Assembly (NCBI RefSeq): GCF_002160065.1
Contig: NZ_NFJW01000015.1
Coordinates: forward strand, 1 to 50,059
Direction: 5' to 3'
Length of the DNA stretch: 50,059 nucleotides
Source: Collinsella sp. An2
GTDB taxonomy: Bacteria > Actinomycetota > Coriobacteriia > Coriobacteriales > Coriobacteriaceae
Position numbers and translations under genes: made by a program. The notes under the pieces were generated by a model. The model was not told the origin of the DNA. It saw only the letters and a list, made by a program, of their open reading frames with translations, and did not search any database. Positions 14,855 to 23,544 of the stretch are shown piece by piece; positions within the stretch are counted from its first letter, which is position 1; each line of letters opens with the position of its first letter.

Positions 14855-15850
14855 ATGTCTTCCGAGCACCTCGACACCCTCGCCGAACACGACCCGGCAG
14901 CGCACCCCGACGCACCTGCGCATGCTGCAGAACGCCGCACCGACGACTGCCGCGTGCGGACGCATGAGCCTGCCGCGGGCGGACTTTCCGTCGTAGGAAC
15001 CCCCATCGGCAACCTGGGAGACCTCTCCCCGCGCGCTGTCGATGCCCTTGCGGCCGCCGACGCCGTCTGTTGCGAAGACACCCGCGTCACGGGCAAGCTG
15101 CTCGCTCACGCCGGCATATCGAAGCCGCTCATACGCTGCGACGAGAACGTCATCGCTGCGCGCACCCCGCACCTGGTGGAGCGCATGGCTGGCGGCGAGC
15201 GCCTTGCCTTTGCCTCCGACGCGGGCATGCCCGCGATCTCCGACCCCGGGCAGGTGCTCGTGGACGCCGCCCGCGATGCCGGGGTACCCGTCGAGGTCAT
15301 CCCCGGACCGTCCGCGTGCGTGACGGCGCTCGTCTCGTCGGGCATCGCCTGCGAGCACTTCTTCTTCGAAGGCTTTCTTCCCCGCAAAGAGGGCGAACGG
15401 GCGCGGCGCCTTGCACGCCTCGCCGCCGTTCCGGGCGCGCTCGTGTTCTACGAGTCTCCGCATCGTATCGAGGCGACACTGGCATCGCTTGCGAAGGCTT
15501 TCCCCACACGCATGGTCGCCCTCTGCCGCGAGCTCACGAAGCTCCATGAAGAGGTGCTTCGTGCGCCTGCTCCCGATCTGCTCGAACAGGTCCAAGAACG
15601 CGGCGAGTTGCGCGGCGAGATGGTCGTGGTGGTAGCCCCGCCCGCCGAGGACGAAATGCAGGCGGCTGTCGTATCGCAGCCCTCCAACGAAGATCCCGAA
15701 GAAGCGCTGCGGCGCGACATCGTCTCTGCGCTCGACGCCGGAGAGGCAGCATCGGGGATCGCCAAGCGTCTCTCGCAGCGGTACTCGCGGCGCCGGCGCG
15801 ACGTATATAACCTTGTCATTGCCCTACAGACCGACAGGGCCGACGCCTGA
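14855..15850 (+). CDS. rsmI: 16S rRNA (cytidine-1402 2'-O)-methyltransferase RsmI
   Basis: SAM-dependent tetrapyrrole-methylase-fold enzyme that methylates the ribose of C1402 in the decoding centre. It shows GLSVVGTPIGNLGDLSPRA, CCEDTRVTGKLL, LAFASDAGMPAISDPGQ, VIPGPSACVTALVSSG, FEGFLPRK and VFYESPHRI, all diagnostic. About 45 residues before the first motif form an unusual His/Ala/Asp-rich N-terminal tail. The ATG at 14855 follows GGGAG at five bases. The C-terminal region has a short helical domain. It ends convergently with the Tad pilus operon across a tandem repeat. Confidence 0.95.
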   Translation: MSSEHLDTLAEHDPAAHPDAPAHAAERRTDDCRVRTHEPAAGGLSVVGTPIGNLGDLSPRAVDALAAADAVCCEDTRVTGKLLAHAGISKPLIRCDENVIAARTPHLVERMAGGERLAFASDAGMPAISDPGQVLVDAARDAGVPVEVIPGPSACVTALVSSGIACEHFFFEGFLPRKEGERARRLARLAAVPGALVFYESPHRIEATLASLAKAFPTRMVALCRELTKLHEEVLRAPAPDLLEQVQERGELRGEMVVVVAPPAEDEMQAAVVSQPSNEDPEEALRRDIVSALDAGEAASGIAKRLSQRYSRRRRDVYNLVIALQTDRADA

Positions 15851-15864
15851 CAACGCCGCCCGTC

Positions 15865-15967
15865 CAACCATAGACGCCGATTCAACCATAGCCGCCGGCC
15901 CAACCGTAGCCGTCGGTCCGACCATATCCGTCCAACCATAGTTGCCGCCCCACCATAGCTGCCCGCT
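15865..15967. repeat. 18-bp tandem repeat array
   Basis: Six head-to-tail units of consensus CAACCATAGCCGCCGGCC, 18 bases long except one of 14 and one of 17, begin at 15865, 15883, 15901, 15919, 15933 and 15951; a partial CAACC follows at 15968. The array fills the gap between the convergent ends of rsmI and the pilus operon. Units lack hairpin arms and there are no spacers. Confidence 0.9.
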
Positions 15968-15975
15968 CAACCTTC

Positions 15976-16407
15976 TCAGACGCGGATATAGAGGCCGCCC
16001 CGCGCACCCCGTCCCACCGCGGGGCGTACGGGCGCCCCCGGCTGATCTCGGTGCTGTTGCGGCGTCCACCGCTCCAGCACCGCCGTGGCACCAGGGCAGG
16101 AAAGTAACCTTCCTCCGCCAACGCCCTCATGCACCTCGATGAGACCGCCCGACGCGTCGATGAAGACGACGTCGATTCGCCGGCCCATAAGCATCGTGTG
16201 CACTGCACGGCAACCCGGAAAGCCCAAGACGAACGGAACGTCCTTGGCCCGAAGCACGGGCGCCCCCATGCCGAGCAGCCGCTGGAAAAACCTATCTGCG
16301 ACCACAAGCTCGGCGCGCTCCCAGCCCAGCAAGGTCATCGCTCGATAAAAGTCGGCCTGCCTCTTCTCGTCGTACGCCCTATCGTGCGCACAATCTATCT
16401 GTCTCAT
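15976..16407 (-). CDS. DUF192 family protein
   Basis: A 143-residue protein of the DUF192 (COG1430) family, whose biochemical role is not established. The family core is visible as VLGFPGCRAVHTMLMGRRID and VVFIDASGGLIEVHEGV. Many family members have a signal peptide, but none is clear here. The ATG overlaps the stop of the upstream TadE-like gene by four bases, so it belongs to the Tad pilus operon as its last gene. A role in pilus biogenesis is inferred from position only. Confidence 0.8.
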   Translation of the reverse strand: MRQIDCAHDRAYDEKRQADFYRAMTLLGWERAELVVADRFFQRLLGMGAPVLRAKDVPFVLGFPGCRAVHTMLMGRRIDVVFIDASGGLIEVHEGVGGGRLLSCPGATAVLERWTPQQHRDQPGAPVRPAVGRGARGGLYIRV

Positions 16408-16901
16408 ACAATCACCCCCGGTCGCCAGGGATCGACCGTCACCGTCCGCTCATGGGCAAGGACGGCAGGCGCCCCCAGGTTCACTCCCGCTATGCTCAGT
16501 CCGCTTGGCCACGGGTGCATGCGCATGGTGCATCGATAGGTATGGAGCGACCCCACAAGTGACAGCAGACTCTCATCCTCGGCTTCGCCGGCCCCCTCCA
16601 CGGACACCTCGACCTCGACTTCGTAGCCCTCCATGGCATGCTCGAGCTGCGAGGCAACCTCGCCCGCCGACGAGCCGCCGTCCGCACCGACCGATCCTGC
16701 AGGCGACACCGCATGCGCCACCACGATATCGGGTGCTACGCGGTCGAAGCGGGCAACCGCAGACGAGAAGAGCATGACGTTGTAGACGATGAGCGCGAGC
16801 ACGATGAGCACCGGCGTCACGACGGCCATCTCCACGACGGCCTGGGCGCGCTCCTCACCCATGCGACGTAGCAACACCCGAAACTCCTCCATCGCCATCA
16901 C
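16404..16901 (-). CDS. TadE-like pilus assembly protein
   Basis: A 165-residue membrane-anchored minor pilin-like protein. The N-terminal motif ERAQAVVEMAVVTPVLIVLAL has the TadE signature (acidic residue after a hydrophobic start) and forms one membrane helix near residues 22-45; the rest is extracytoplasmic. It overlaps its neighbours on both sides by four bases (16898-16901 and 16404-16407), showing tight translational coupling in the Tad operon. An ATG two codons into the frame is an alternative start. Confidence 0.85.
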   Translation of the reverse strand: MMAMEEFRVLLRRMGEERAQAVVEMAVVTPVLIVLALIVYNVMLFSSAVARFDRVAPDIVVAHAVSPAGSVGADGGSSAGEVASQLEHAMEGYEVEVEVSVEGAGEAEDESLLSLVGSLHTYRCTMRMHPWPSGLSIAGVNLGAPAVLAHERTVTVDPWRPGVIV

Positions 16902-18940
16902 CCTCCCGTCAGGGGCGCTATTACATCGCGCAACCGCACGGTCAGCGGAAGCGAACCACCGCCCGGCAGGGGAATCTCTGCCAGCGTGATGGTTGCCGAC
17001 GCGACGTACTCACCCAGCTCGTAGCCGATTGCCCGCGCGATCGCCGCCGGGTCTGTCGTGCCGATCGTCAGGGACCGCAGCAAATCTTGCGCCGCTGATG
17101 CTCCCGGCAGCCCAGCGCGGGCAAGCACGTTGCCCGAGTCGGTGAGCACGGGCTTTCGCACGCTCAAATCGACCGGCTCGAACCCAAGCCCACGCACCGC
17201 ACCTTCGACGCGCTCCCCCAGCCATGAAGCGATCGGCCCCATACCAAAAGTCGAAAGACCGCCCACCAGGTCGTCCATGAGCGACGAAAGACCCGCCGCC
17301 AGGTCTCCGTACCCAAGCAGAAGCTCTCCCCACAAGCCCATGACGTCGTCGATGAGCCCCACCGCGCCACCACCTCCCGTGCGGGCCTTCAGCGACGAGA
17401 AGAACTGTGAGAGCACGTTGTTCTCGGATGTCGCGGCATCGGGAGCAAGCACCGCGGCGGCAATGGCGCCGCGGCGCCCCAGCTCGGTGCCGGCGGCAAA
17501 CGAGCTCTCGAGCTCCGCGGGCGACGAGATCTCGCCTGATGACACGAGTGCTAGACATCCCTCGCGACCAGGCGGCGCGATGCGCGGACGCTTCCCCGCG
17601 AGCACCGAAAGCGCCTCCTCGAAGGAGTCTCCCGCATCCTCCGCCTGGCCGAGCGCGGCACGCTCCAGCTCGAGCTCCCGATTCCTGCAGTCAACATATT
17701 CGTCGAGGGCCTGCGTGAACTCGCGCAGGTGATATTCAAACCCGTTGTCGATGGAGGTCGAGGCGGCTGGCGTCTTGCCCAGGTCGCCCACGCTGAACCG
17801 ACACACCTCACACTCCCGGGCAGCTCCGGCATCGATGGCCGACAGCGCGATTGCAGGACCTGCGGCGCCGCTTGCCCCGGGACAGGACGATGCGTAATGC
17901 AGCGTCAAACCGTCGTCCTCTACACTCGATGGCCAAACCGCCTCTGTGTAGAGCTCCGTGGCGCGCACCTCGTCGGTGTTGCGCGGCAACAAGGGAACCG
18001 TCGAGACCACCCGGCCGCCCTCCTCGACGATGGAAGCACGCTCCATCTGCTCGAGCGCAAAGCGGTAGAACGCCCGCCGCGCCGCCGAATCCGCCTGTGC
18101 CTCGACGCCCGACCCTTCGGGAGCCTCGTTGTCCAGGCGCCAGCGGTAATACGCGCGAGCGCGGTCGAGCCCTACCGTCGGCTCCCAGGTGATGCTCGAG
18201 GCGTAGTCGGGATTCTCGGCCCCCGACAGGCCCGACAGCTGCGCCGCGCGTTCCTGCATATTCCGGCCATCGCGACCGCAGTCGGCAAGCCACGCCGCCT
18301 CCTTCGAGCGCGCCGTGTCCTCAGATGCCTCGGCAAGTTCTTGTGCTACCTCGTCGAGCGCCCACGCCTCTTGCTCCAGGCGCTCGGTCGGCACCTGGTC
18401 GCCCTCAAGAGCCGGGAACTCCGACGCCGACTCGCGCGGCACGGCGAGCGCCGTTCCGACGAACGAGAGGTTCTCGGTCTCCTGCGCCGTGCAGGTTCGC
18501 GTTCCGTTTGCCGCCACCAGATAGGGCAGGGACTCCTCGAGCGTCTTGAGGCCGCGCGAGGCGGAGGTCGCAAACGAGTTGCGCGCGTCGATCATGCGGA
18601 TACCCGCCTGGACCGTCTCGGCCGCAAGTGCGTTGGCTCCCGGAACGAGCAGGCCGACCAGACCAGCCCCGGTCACACAGAGACCGGCAAGTCCCATGCT
18701 CAGCACAGCGGCGTCGACCACGGTCGCCGTCGTGTGATACGACGAGACCACATTTGCGCCGGCAAGTGCCGTGGTATCTGCCACAACCTGCGTGTCTCCC
18801 GCGCGCGACATGCTCCACATGGCCGTCGAAGCCGAGAACACAAGCGCGAGCACCACTAAGATGGACACCGCCGCGGCCAAGGTGGTGTAGGCACCGTCCT
18901 CGATAAACAGGTCAATCCCATGCCTGAATCCACGTCTCAT
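16898..18940 (-). CDS. Large Tad-locus pseudopilin-like/TadG-like surface protein
   Basis: A 680-residue protein with a single N-terminal membrane segment (YTTLAAAVSILVVLALVFSA) followed by the GDTQVVADTTALAGANVV sequence typical of TadG/TadE-like pilus-assembly proteins. The long extracytoplasmic part contains helical Ala/Glu-rich stretches around residues 140-300 and has several Cys residues. No von Willebrand A domain is evident. I chose ATG at 18940 because GGAGGGG lies four bases upstream; it overlaps the preceding gene by 29 bases. The C-terminus shares four bases with the next gene. It may be a tip or anchor protein of the pilus, an inference. Confidence 0.8.
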   Translation of the reverse strand: MRRGFRHGIDLFIEDGAYTTLAAAVSILVVLALVFSASTAMWSMSRAGDTQVVADTTALAGANVVSSYHTTATVVDAAVLSMGLAGLCVTGAGLVGLLVPGANALAAETVQAGIRMIDARNSFATSASRGLKTLEESLPYLVAANGTRTCTAQETENLSFVGTALAVPRESASEFPALEGDQVPTERLEQEAWALDEVAQELAEASEDTARSKEAAWLADCGRDGRNMQERAAQLSGLSGAENPDYASSITWEPTVGLDRARAYYRWRLDNEAPEGSGVEAQADSAARRAFYRFALEQMERASIVEEGGRVVSTVPLLPRNTDEVRATELYTEAVWPSSVEDDGLTLHYASSCPGASGAAGPAIALSAIDAGAARECEVCRFSVGDLGKTPAASTSIDNGFEYHLREFTQALDEYVDCRNRELELERAALGQAEDAGDSFEEALSVLAGKRPRIAPPGREGCLALVSSGEISSPAELESSFAAGTELGRRGAIAAAVLAPDAATSENNVLSQFFSSLKARTGGGGAVGLIDDVMGLWGELLLGYGDLAAGLSSLMDDLVGGLSTFGMGPIASWLGERVEGAVRGLGFEPVDLSVRKPVLTDSGNVLARAGLPGASAAQDLLRSLTIGTTDPAAIARAIGYELGEYVASATITLAEIPLPGGGSLPLTVRLRDVIAPLTGG

Positions 18941-19430
18941 AGCTCCCCTCCAACCACTCAGGCCTTCCCTCGTAGGACACCTCGACCCGAAGCTCCACAT
19001 CGCCCTGGGCGTTACGCGTGCCGAAGGCCCCCACAAACGCACCGAGGACGGGAAGCGGCCTTACATATCCCGCGATCGAAACCGACACCTCCCCGCCCGT
19101 ATCGGAAGCCGGTGAAAGCTCGACCTCCCACGACAGAGGACCGCCGGCATGAAAGATGTCGACGTCGGGCACGGCCGCAAGGCGACGCAGCGCAAAGGCC
19201 TTGCACGCCTCAAGCTCGCCCTCCGATGTGACCAACAAACGGGCCGTCTGGGATGCGGCCGACTCCATCACGCCGCGGGTATACAGCAGACACACCGGCT
19301 GCAGTGCCACCAGCAACAGGGTCAGAAAGCAGGGAAGCAGCATAGCCGCCTCGACCGTCGCCTGAGCCGCCGCCTCGCGCGCCAGCCTAAAACAGCGCGA
19401 TGTCGATGGGACCCGTTCCACCCAGCGCAT
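18912..19430 (-). CDS. TadE-like pilus assembly protein (second copy)
   Basis: About 172 residues with the TadE-type motif AREAAAQATVEAAMLLPCFL followed by a long hydrophobic segment that reaches VALQPVCLLYTRGVMESAASQ, then an extracytoplasmic region. The start is uncertain: ATG at 19430 overlaps the preceding gene by 44 bases and has a GAGG at nine bases; a GTG three codons later is possible. Upstream codons in this frame are Arg/Trp-rich and look non-coding. It overlaps the next gene by 29 bases. Confidence 0.8.
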   Translation of the reverse strand: MRWVERVPSTSRCFRLAREAAAQATVEAAMLLPCFLTLLLVALQPVCLLYTRGVMESAASQTARLLVTSEGELEACKAFALRRLAAVPDVDIFHAGGPLSWEVELSPASDTGGEVSVSIAGYVRPLPVLGAFVGAFGTRNAQGDVELRVEVSYEGRPEWLEGSYETWIQAWD

Positions 19431-19635
19431 GCGATGCCGCCTCTTCGGCCAGGCGGGCAAAGACGCCGTCCTCGCCTGCGCGCCATAGCAACGCCAGCGC
19501 GCTGACCATCGCCATAAGCGCAACAAGCGTGAGCGCGTATTCGACCGTGCCCTGCGCCCGAGCCTCGCGTACAAGCCAACCGATCCGCCCTTTGGCCCTG
19601 CGTCCTCCCGCCAACGATGCCAGCGTTTTGGCCAT
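19387..19635 (-). CDS. Small pilin-like protein of the Tad locus
   Basis: An 82-residue protein with a basic N-terminus, the motif ARAQGTVEYALTLVALMAMV and a short C-terminal region. The G-T-V-E-Y sequence resembles the prepilin peptidase cleavage context of Flp pilins (G followed by Glu at +4), so it could be a second Flp-type or a TadF-type pilin. I chose ATG at 19635 because GGAGGGG lies eight bases upstream; an ATG seven codons earlier overlaps that site. It follows a 111-base gap after the preceding gene. Confidence 0.75.
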   Translation of the reverse strand: MAKTLASLAGGRRAKGRIGWLVREARAQGTVEYALTLVALMAMVSALALLWRAGEDGVFARLAEEAASHALGGTGPIDIALF

Positions 19636-19746
19636 TTCATCGTCCCCTCCTCGCATTCGTCACATGCCCTGCCGGCGGCGCGCTCCTCGACTGCGCGACC
19701 AAGCGGGCGGGCACGGGGCGCATTCGCCCCGTGCCTCCGCCTGCAA

Positions 19747-20310
19747 TCAGCCGCCCTCCACCTCAACGGGGCGCAGCCTCACGACCTGAGCCGTCGAGGA
19801 GGCCCCGTCCGCGTTCGCCCGCACTACGACCACGTCGACCCATGCGATGTCGCGCATCACCGCTCCCCATACGTTGCCTTTCATGTCGAGGTAGCCGCTT
19901 GTTGCAATCCGGGCGTCTGTATGGTCGCGATATGCTTCCACGATGCATGTCGCCTGATGGACGAGCCCCACCTCGTCGCTCCAAGAGACCGCGATGTCGG
20001 CAGATTCATCACCATTCGCGGGCACAGGCTCCGAGCTGCCATCGGTGCCCTGCGAGGCACCGTCTGTGCCCTCTTGCAAATCATCCAAAAACGTCCGCTC
20101 CGACGATGCCTGGGCGGCGTCAGCCGCAGCCTCGACCCGCTCGGCGAGCTCAAGCACATCCGCATCCGCCAGGCCACCCTCGCCGGTAGCCAACGGAGCC
20201 TCAGACGTGGCACCCATCCTGCCAGCAACCTGCCAAGCCAGGAGCGCCGCCGCCAGGCAAGCCACAAACGGCAGCGCCCATAGCAGACGCGTCACGCCAC
20301 GCCGCGCCAT
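19747..20310 (-). CDS. Tad-locus membrane-anchored protein of unknown function
   Basis: I do not recognise this 187-residue protein. It has one N-terminal hydrophobic segment (LLWALPFVACLAAALLAW), then an acidic low-complexity stretch rich in Ala, Asp, Glu and Ser (about residues 35-105), and a folded-looking C-terminal part rich in beta-type residues (IAVSWSDEVGLVHQATCIVEAY, AWVDVVVVRANA). The start ATG is preceded by GGAAGGG. It lies between the flp pilin gene (18 bases) and a pilin-like gene, so a pilus accessory role is inferred. Confidence 0.75.
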   Translation of the reverse strand: MARRGVTRLLWALPFVACLAAALLAWQVAGRMGATSEAPLATGEGGLADADVLELAERVEAAADAAQASSERTFLDDLQEGTDGASQGTDGSSEPVPANGDESADIAVSWSDEVGLVHQATCIVEAYRDHTDARIATSGYLDMKGNVWGAVMRDIAWVDVVVVRANADGASSTAQVVRLRPVEVEGG

Positions 20311-20328
20311 GCGCCGTCCCTTCCTGCG

Positions 20329-20583
20329 CTAGAGGCTGTTGATGCCTGACGAAATAGCGTCCCAAAGCTCGCTCACCTTGTCGCGAAACGCAATGATGGC
20401 TAGGATCGCAATGACTACTAAAACTCCCACCAGGATTGCGTATTCCGTGGTTCCCTGGGCACGCTCTTCACACTTCAATCCCTGCAGCTCGCAGGCGATG
20501 CTGCGCACGGCGCGGGATGCGCGCAGGCGCAGCCCTTCCACGCCCCGTGCGACCGTCAGACGACCCGTCGTGTGTTTTCTCAT
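20329..20583 (-). CDS. flp: Flp-type major pilin
   Basis: An 84-residue prepilin and likely main subunit of the Tad fibre. A positively charged leader of about 40 residues precedes the processing site context CEERAQG/TTEYAILVGVLV, with Glu at +4 or so and Tyr at +5 as in Flp pilins. The hydrophobic helix is followed by FRDKVSELWDAISSGINSL. The leader is longer than in typical Flp. The ATG at 20583 has AGGGAGG five bases upstream. The prepilin peptidase is not encoded in this window. Confidence 0.88.
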   Translation of the reverse strand: MRKHTTGRLTVARGVEGLRLRASRAVRSIACELQGLKCEERAQGTTEYAILVGVLVVIAILAIIAFRDKVSELWDAISSGINSL

Positions 20584-20594
20584 GATGACCTCCC

Positions 20595-21275
20595 TCACAT
20601 CATCCCGCTGGCAGCGAGCAGCGGGCCGATTATGGACAGAAGCAACGCCGGCAAGATGAGCGTCCCCGTGGGAATGAGCAGCTTTACCGGGACGCGTTCG
20701 ATCTCGCGCTCGACGGCCGCCCGGTGTGCCGAGCGCATCTCGCGGCTTTGGCCGGCAAGCGTCTGCGCCAGCGGAGCGCCGAGCTCGATCGCTTGGGCAG
20801 ACACCGTCGCAAACGATTCCAAGGCGCGAAGCCCCACCTCGGCGGCGACACCTTGGAGGGCGGCCTCACGCGTCGCTAAGCCCACGCGCCATGAGAGCAT
20901 CGCGCGCGACATGCTTGCCGCCAGCGCGCCGGTCCGTCCGGCGCAATAGAGTTCGAGCGACGCGTCGAACGACAGTCCAGCCGAAAGCCCCAGGCGCACG
21001 ATGTCGACCATCTCGGACGCCTCGCCCAGCGTCGCCTGCGGTGCATCTCCGGCAAACCGATGACCCAACGCGCCAAGTGCGCGCGAACAGCGCCGGACAG
21101 GCGCCGACAGCATGCCTCCTAAGCGCACGACCACCCGCTGTGCGCACTCCATAAGCCAGCGCGCATCGCCGGCCGTCCAGACCGGGGCCACCAGGGCAGC
21201 GGCAAAGATCAGCACCGCGATCGCTGCCCAAGGCGCAACCGGCATGAGCCGCGCCACGACCTCCTGCACTCCCAC
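20595..21275 (-). CDS. tadC: TadC, inner-membrane pilus assembly protein
   Basis: A 226-residue GspF/T2SF-type membrane protein that with TadB forms the platform for the TadA motor. The T2SF domain covers about residues 85-200 (LGEASEMVDIVRLGLSAGLSFDASL motif), flanked by hydrophobic segments at the N-terminus (APWAAIAVLIFAAALVAP) and the C-terminus (LLIPTGTLILPALLLSIIGPL). The start is a GTG whose G is the last base of the tadB stop (TAGTG), so translation is coupled. Confidence 0.9.
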   Translation of the reverse strand: MGVQEVVARLMPVAPWAAIAVLIFAAALVAPVWTAGDARWLMECAQRVVVRLGGMLSAPVRRCSRALGALGHRFAGDAPQATLGEASEMVDIVRLGLSAGLSFDASLELYCAGRTGALAASMSRAMLSWRVGLATREAALQGVAAEVGLRALESFATVSAQAIELGAPLAQTLAGQSREMRSAHRAAVEREIERVPVKLLIPTGTLILPALLLSIIGPLLAASGMM

Positions 21276-22228
21276 TAGATCCTCACCTCCATGATCTTGC
21301 GAATGATCATCCAGGCGCATAGGTTGAGCGCAGCGGCAACTGCCACCGACACCATGCCCGTCACCGTTCCCAGCCCTTGACGAAAGTCGCTCGAAAAGAG
21401 CGTGAGCAGCGCAATCATGGCCACGGGCATGAGCGCCACCAGACGGGCGGACATCCGCGCCTGAGAGGTCTTCACGTCCAGACGGCGCGCGAGCTCCATG
21501 CGCTCGCCCACGGTGTTCGCAGCGTCTTCGAGCAACCCCTTGAGCGGCGCCCCGGTGCGCTGGGAAACCTTGAGGGCAAGCGACACCAACTCGAGCCCCG
21601 GCGCAGGAAGACGACGCAGCATGTCGTCGAGCGCCTCAGACGCCGGGATGCCGCACACCATGGAGCTTGAGACGCGCAGAAACTCCGTACGCACGGGCTC
21701 CTCGGCGTGGCTGCCCACAAAACGCATGGCTTGCCCGAGCGAGTGACCGGACCCCAGCGATATCGCCAGTGCCCCGAACGCCTCGGGCATGGCGGCCTCG
21801 ATGCGCCGGGCATCATCCCGCCGTCGACGCGCCGCCGCGGCGCCGCAGAGCGCGATGGGGGCCGCCGCTCCAACCACAGCGCCCCAAGCCGAGAGCGCCA
21901 CCACGGCCCCAACAGCACAGCCAGCCCCACAGGCAAGCAGCACGAGCCCCGCGCCTGTTTGGGCGCGCTCGACGGGAAGCAGGTCCTCTGCATACTCCGG
22001 CCCTACCACTCGAATCGCCTCGTCCCCGAGCGGCGCGATTCCATGCGATTGCACAAGGTCCACGGGCAGATGGCTCCCAATCGAGCGCGCCCAAAGGGCC
22101 AGCGTTTCTGCAAACCCGACACGACCTGCACCGGTACGGCGGGCGCCCTCCACAGCGCCACGCGGCAACATTCCGCCCACGCAAAGACACGTCAACAGGC
22201 CGACGGCTGCGGGCATGATGATCTCCAC
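21275..22228 (-). CDS. tadB: TadB, inner-membrane pilus assembly protein
   Basis: T2SF-type platform protein of 317 residues. Hydrophobic segments lie near the N-terminus, at about residues 90-125 and at the C-terminus; the T2SF core is MPEAFGALAISLGSGHSLGQ and PAPGLELVSLALKVSQRTGA. I chose GTG at 22228 because GGAGG lies seven bases upstream; an ATG at 22216 is an alternative. It overlaps tadA by 37 bases and tadC by one. Confidence 0.9.
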   Translation of the reverse strand: MEIIMPAAVGLLTCLCVGGMLPRGAVEGARRTGAGRVGFAETLALWARSIGSHLPVDLVQSHGIAPLGDEAIRVVGPEYAEDLLPVERAQTGAGLVLLACGAGCAVGAVVALSAWGAVVGAAAPIALCGAAAARRRRDDARRIEAAMPEAFGALAISLGSGHSLGQAMRFVGSHAEEPVRTEFLRVSSSMVCGIPASEALDDMLRRLPAPGLELVSLALKVSQRTGAPLKGLLEDAANTVGERMELARRLDVKTSQARMSARLVALMPVAMIALLTLFSSDFRQGLGTVTGMVSVAVAAALNLCAWMIIRKIMEVRI

Positions 22229-23544
22229 CGCTCCACCTCCTCGCCTGCGAGCATGCCTGACCGCACGGCAGCGTCCACGAACGGCGGCTCGCGTTCCAGC
22301 CGCCACCGTCCACGCGTGCTGTCAAACGACACATACCGTTCCAGCTCAACACCCCCGCGCGCCCCGCGGGCAACGCCCGAATAGGAGGACACGAACCGCC
22401 GCCCGTCGGCGCGGCGCTCCGACATGACGATTCCGTCGAGCGCCATGGCGATCTGCTCCTCGATGAGCTCCGAAGGCAGGTTGATGCCATAGCGCGCAAG
22501 CAACGTCAGGCGCACCACCGTCTCCTCCTCGGTGCCAGCGTGCAGCGTCGTGAGCGACCCGTCGTGGCCCGTGTTCATGGCCTGGAGCATGTCGATGCAC
22601 TCGGCTCCGCGCACCTCTCCCACCACGATGCGATCGGGACGCATGCGCAGCGCATTCGTGACCAGGTCGCGAATGGTCACCGCGCCCTCTCCCTCGATGG
22701 ACGCCTCGCGGGCCTCGAGTCGCACGACATGGGGATGCCGCGCGAACTTGAGCTCGGCCGAGTCTTCAATCGTCACGATGCGCTCGCTTGTGGGAATCTC
22801 GCAGGACAGCGCGTTGAGCAGCGTCGTCTTGCCCGACCCCGTGCCTCCCGCAACCGCCAGGTCCTGCCGCAGGCGCACCGCCCACGAGAGCAGGCGCGCA
22901 TACCACCGGGGCAGCGACCCCAACGCCACGAGCTCGGCAAGCGAACTGATGCGGTCGGAGAACTTTCGGATGGTGAGCACCGGCCCGTCGATGGCAACGG
23001 GCGGGATGACCGCGTTCACGCGATACCCGCTTGCCAGACGTGCGTTCACGATCGGGCTTCGCTCATCGACGCGACGCCCCAGCGGCGAGATGATGCGGTC
23101 GATGAGAATCCTGATCTGCTCCTCGTTCTCGAAGACCTCGCCAAGCGGGTACAGGACGCCCGCGCGTTCGAAAAACGTCGAGGTGCAGCCGTTTACCATG
23201 ATCTCGCTTACCGAATCGTCTTCCAGCAGGGGCTGAAGCGGCCCAAGGCCGGCCACGTCGTCCAGAACCTCGGCAATGACCTCCTCGCGCTCGGAGGCTG
23301 CAAGATGCGCCGCCATCTCCCCCGCGGAGCCGGCGTTGAGCACCGCCTCGACGGCAGGGCGCAGCTCTTCGCGCGACTGCACGACATCCGTGCTCGAAAC
23401 GATCCTGGCCGCTTCGGCATAGCCGATGCGGTCGAGCATGCCGCGCTTTGCCGCCCGAACAACCTCGCGATGTCCCGACGCGGCTCGCCCCTGGTCGCCA
23501 GCCGCCCGGCGTTGCGCGCGCTCCACGCGCTCTCGAACGCTCAT
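22192..23544 (-). CDS. tadA: TadA/CpaF secretion ATPase
   Basis: Hexameric GspE-superfamily ATPase that drives Flp pilus assembly from the cytoplasmic face. In 450 residues it shows an N-terminal helical domain, then Walker A GGTGSGKTTLL (about 233-243), Asp box VTIEDSAELKF, Walker B RMRPDRIVVGEVRGAE and His box GHDGSLTTLHAG. The ATG overlaps tadZ by four bases. Confidence 0.96.
   Translation of the reverse strand: MSVRERVERAQRRAAGDQGRAASGHREVVRAAKRGMLDRIGYAEAARIVSSTDVVQSREELRPAVEAVLNAGSAGEMAAHLAASEREEVIAEVLDDVAGLGPLQPLLEDDSVSEIMVNGCTSTFFERAGVLYPLGEVFENEEQIRILIDRIISPLGRRVDERSPIVNARLASGYRVNAVIPPVAIDGPVLTIRKFSDRISSLAELVALGSLPRWYARLLSWAVRLRQDLAVAGGTGSGKTTLLNALSCEIPTSERIVTIEDSAELKFARHPHVVRLEAREASIEGEGAVTIRDLVTNALRMRPDRIVVGEVRGAECIDMLQAMNTGHDGSLTTLHAGTEEETVVRLTLLARYGINLPSELIEEQIAMALDGIVMSERRADGRRFVSSYSGVARGARGGVELERYVSFDSTRGRWRLEREPPFVDAAVRSGMLAGEEVERWRSSCPQPSAC

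Noticed and set aside
15865-15967. CRISPR array
   Set aside because: The 18-base units are directly adjacent with no unique spacers and there are no cas genes.
15824-16307. Gly/Tyr/Trp-rich peptides read across the tandem repeat
   Set aside because: They exist only because the repeat length is a multiple of three; they overlap the DUF192 gene or rsmI and have no ribosome binding site.
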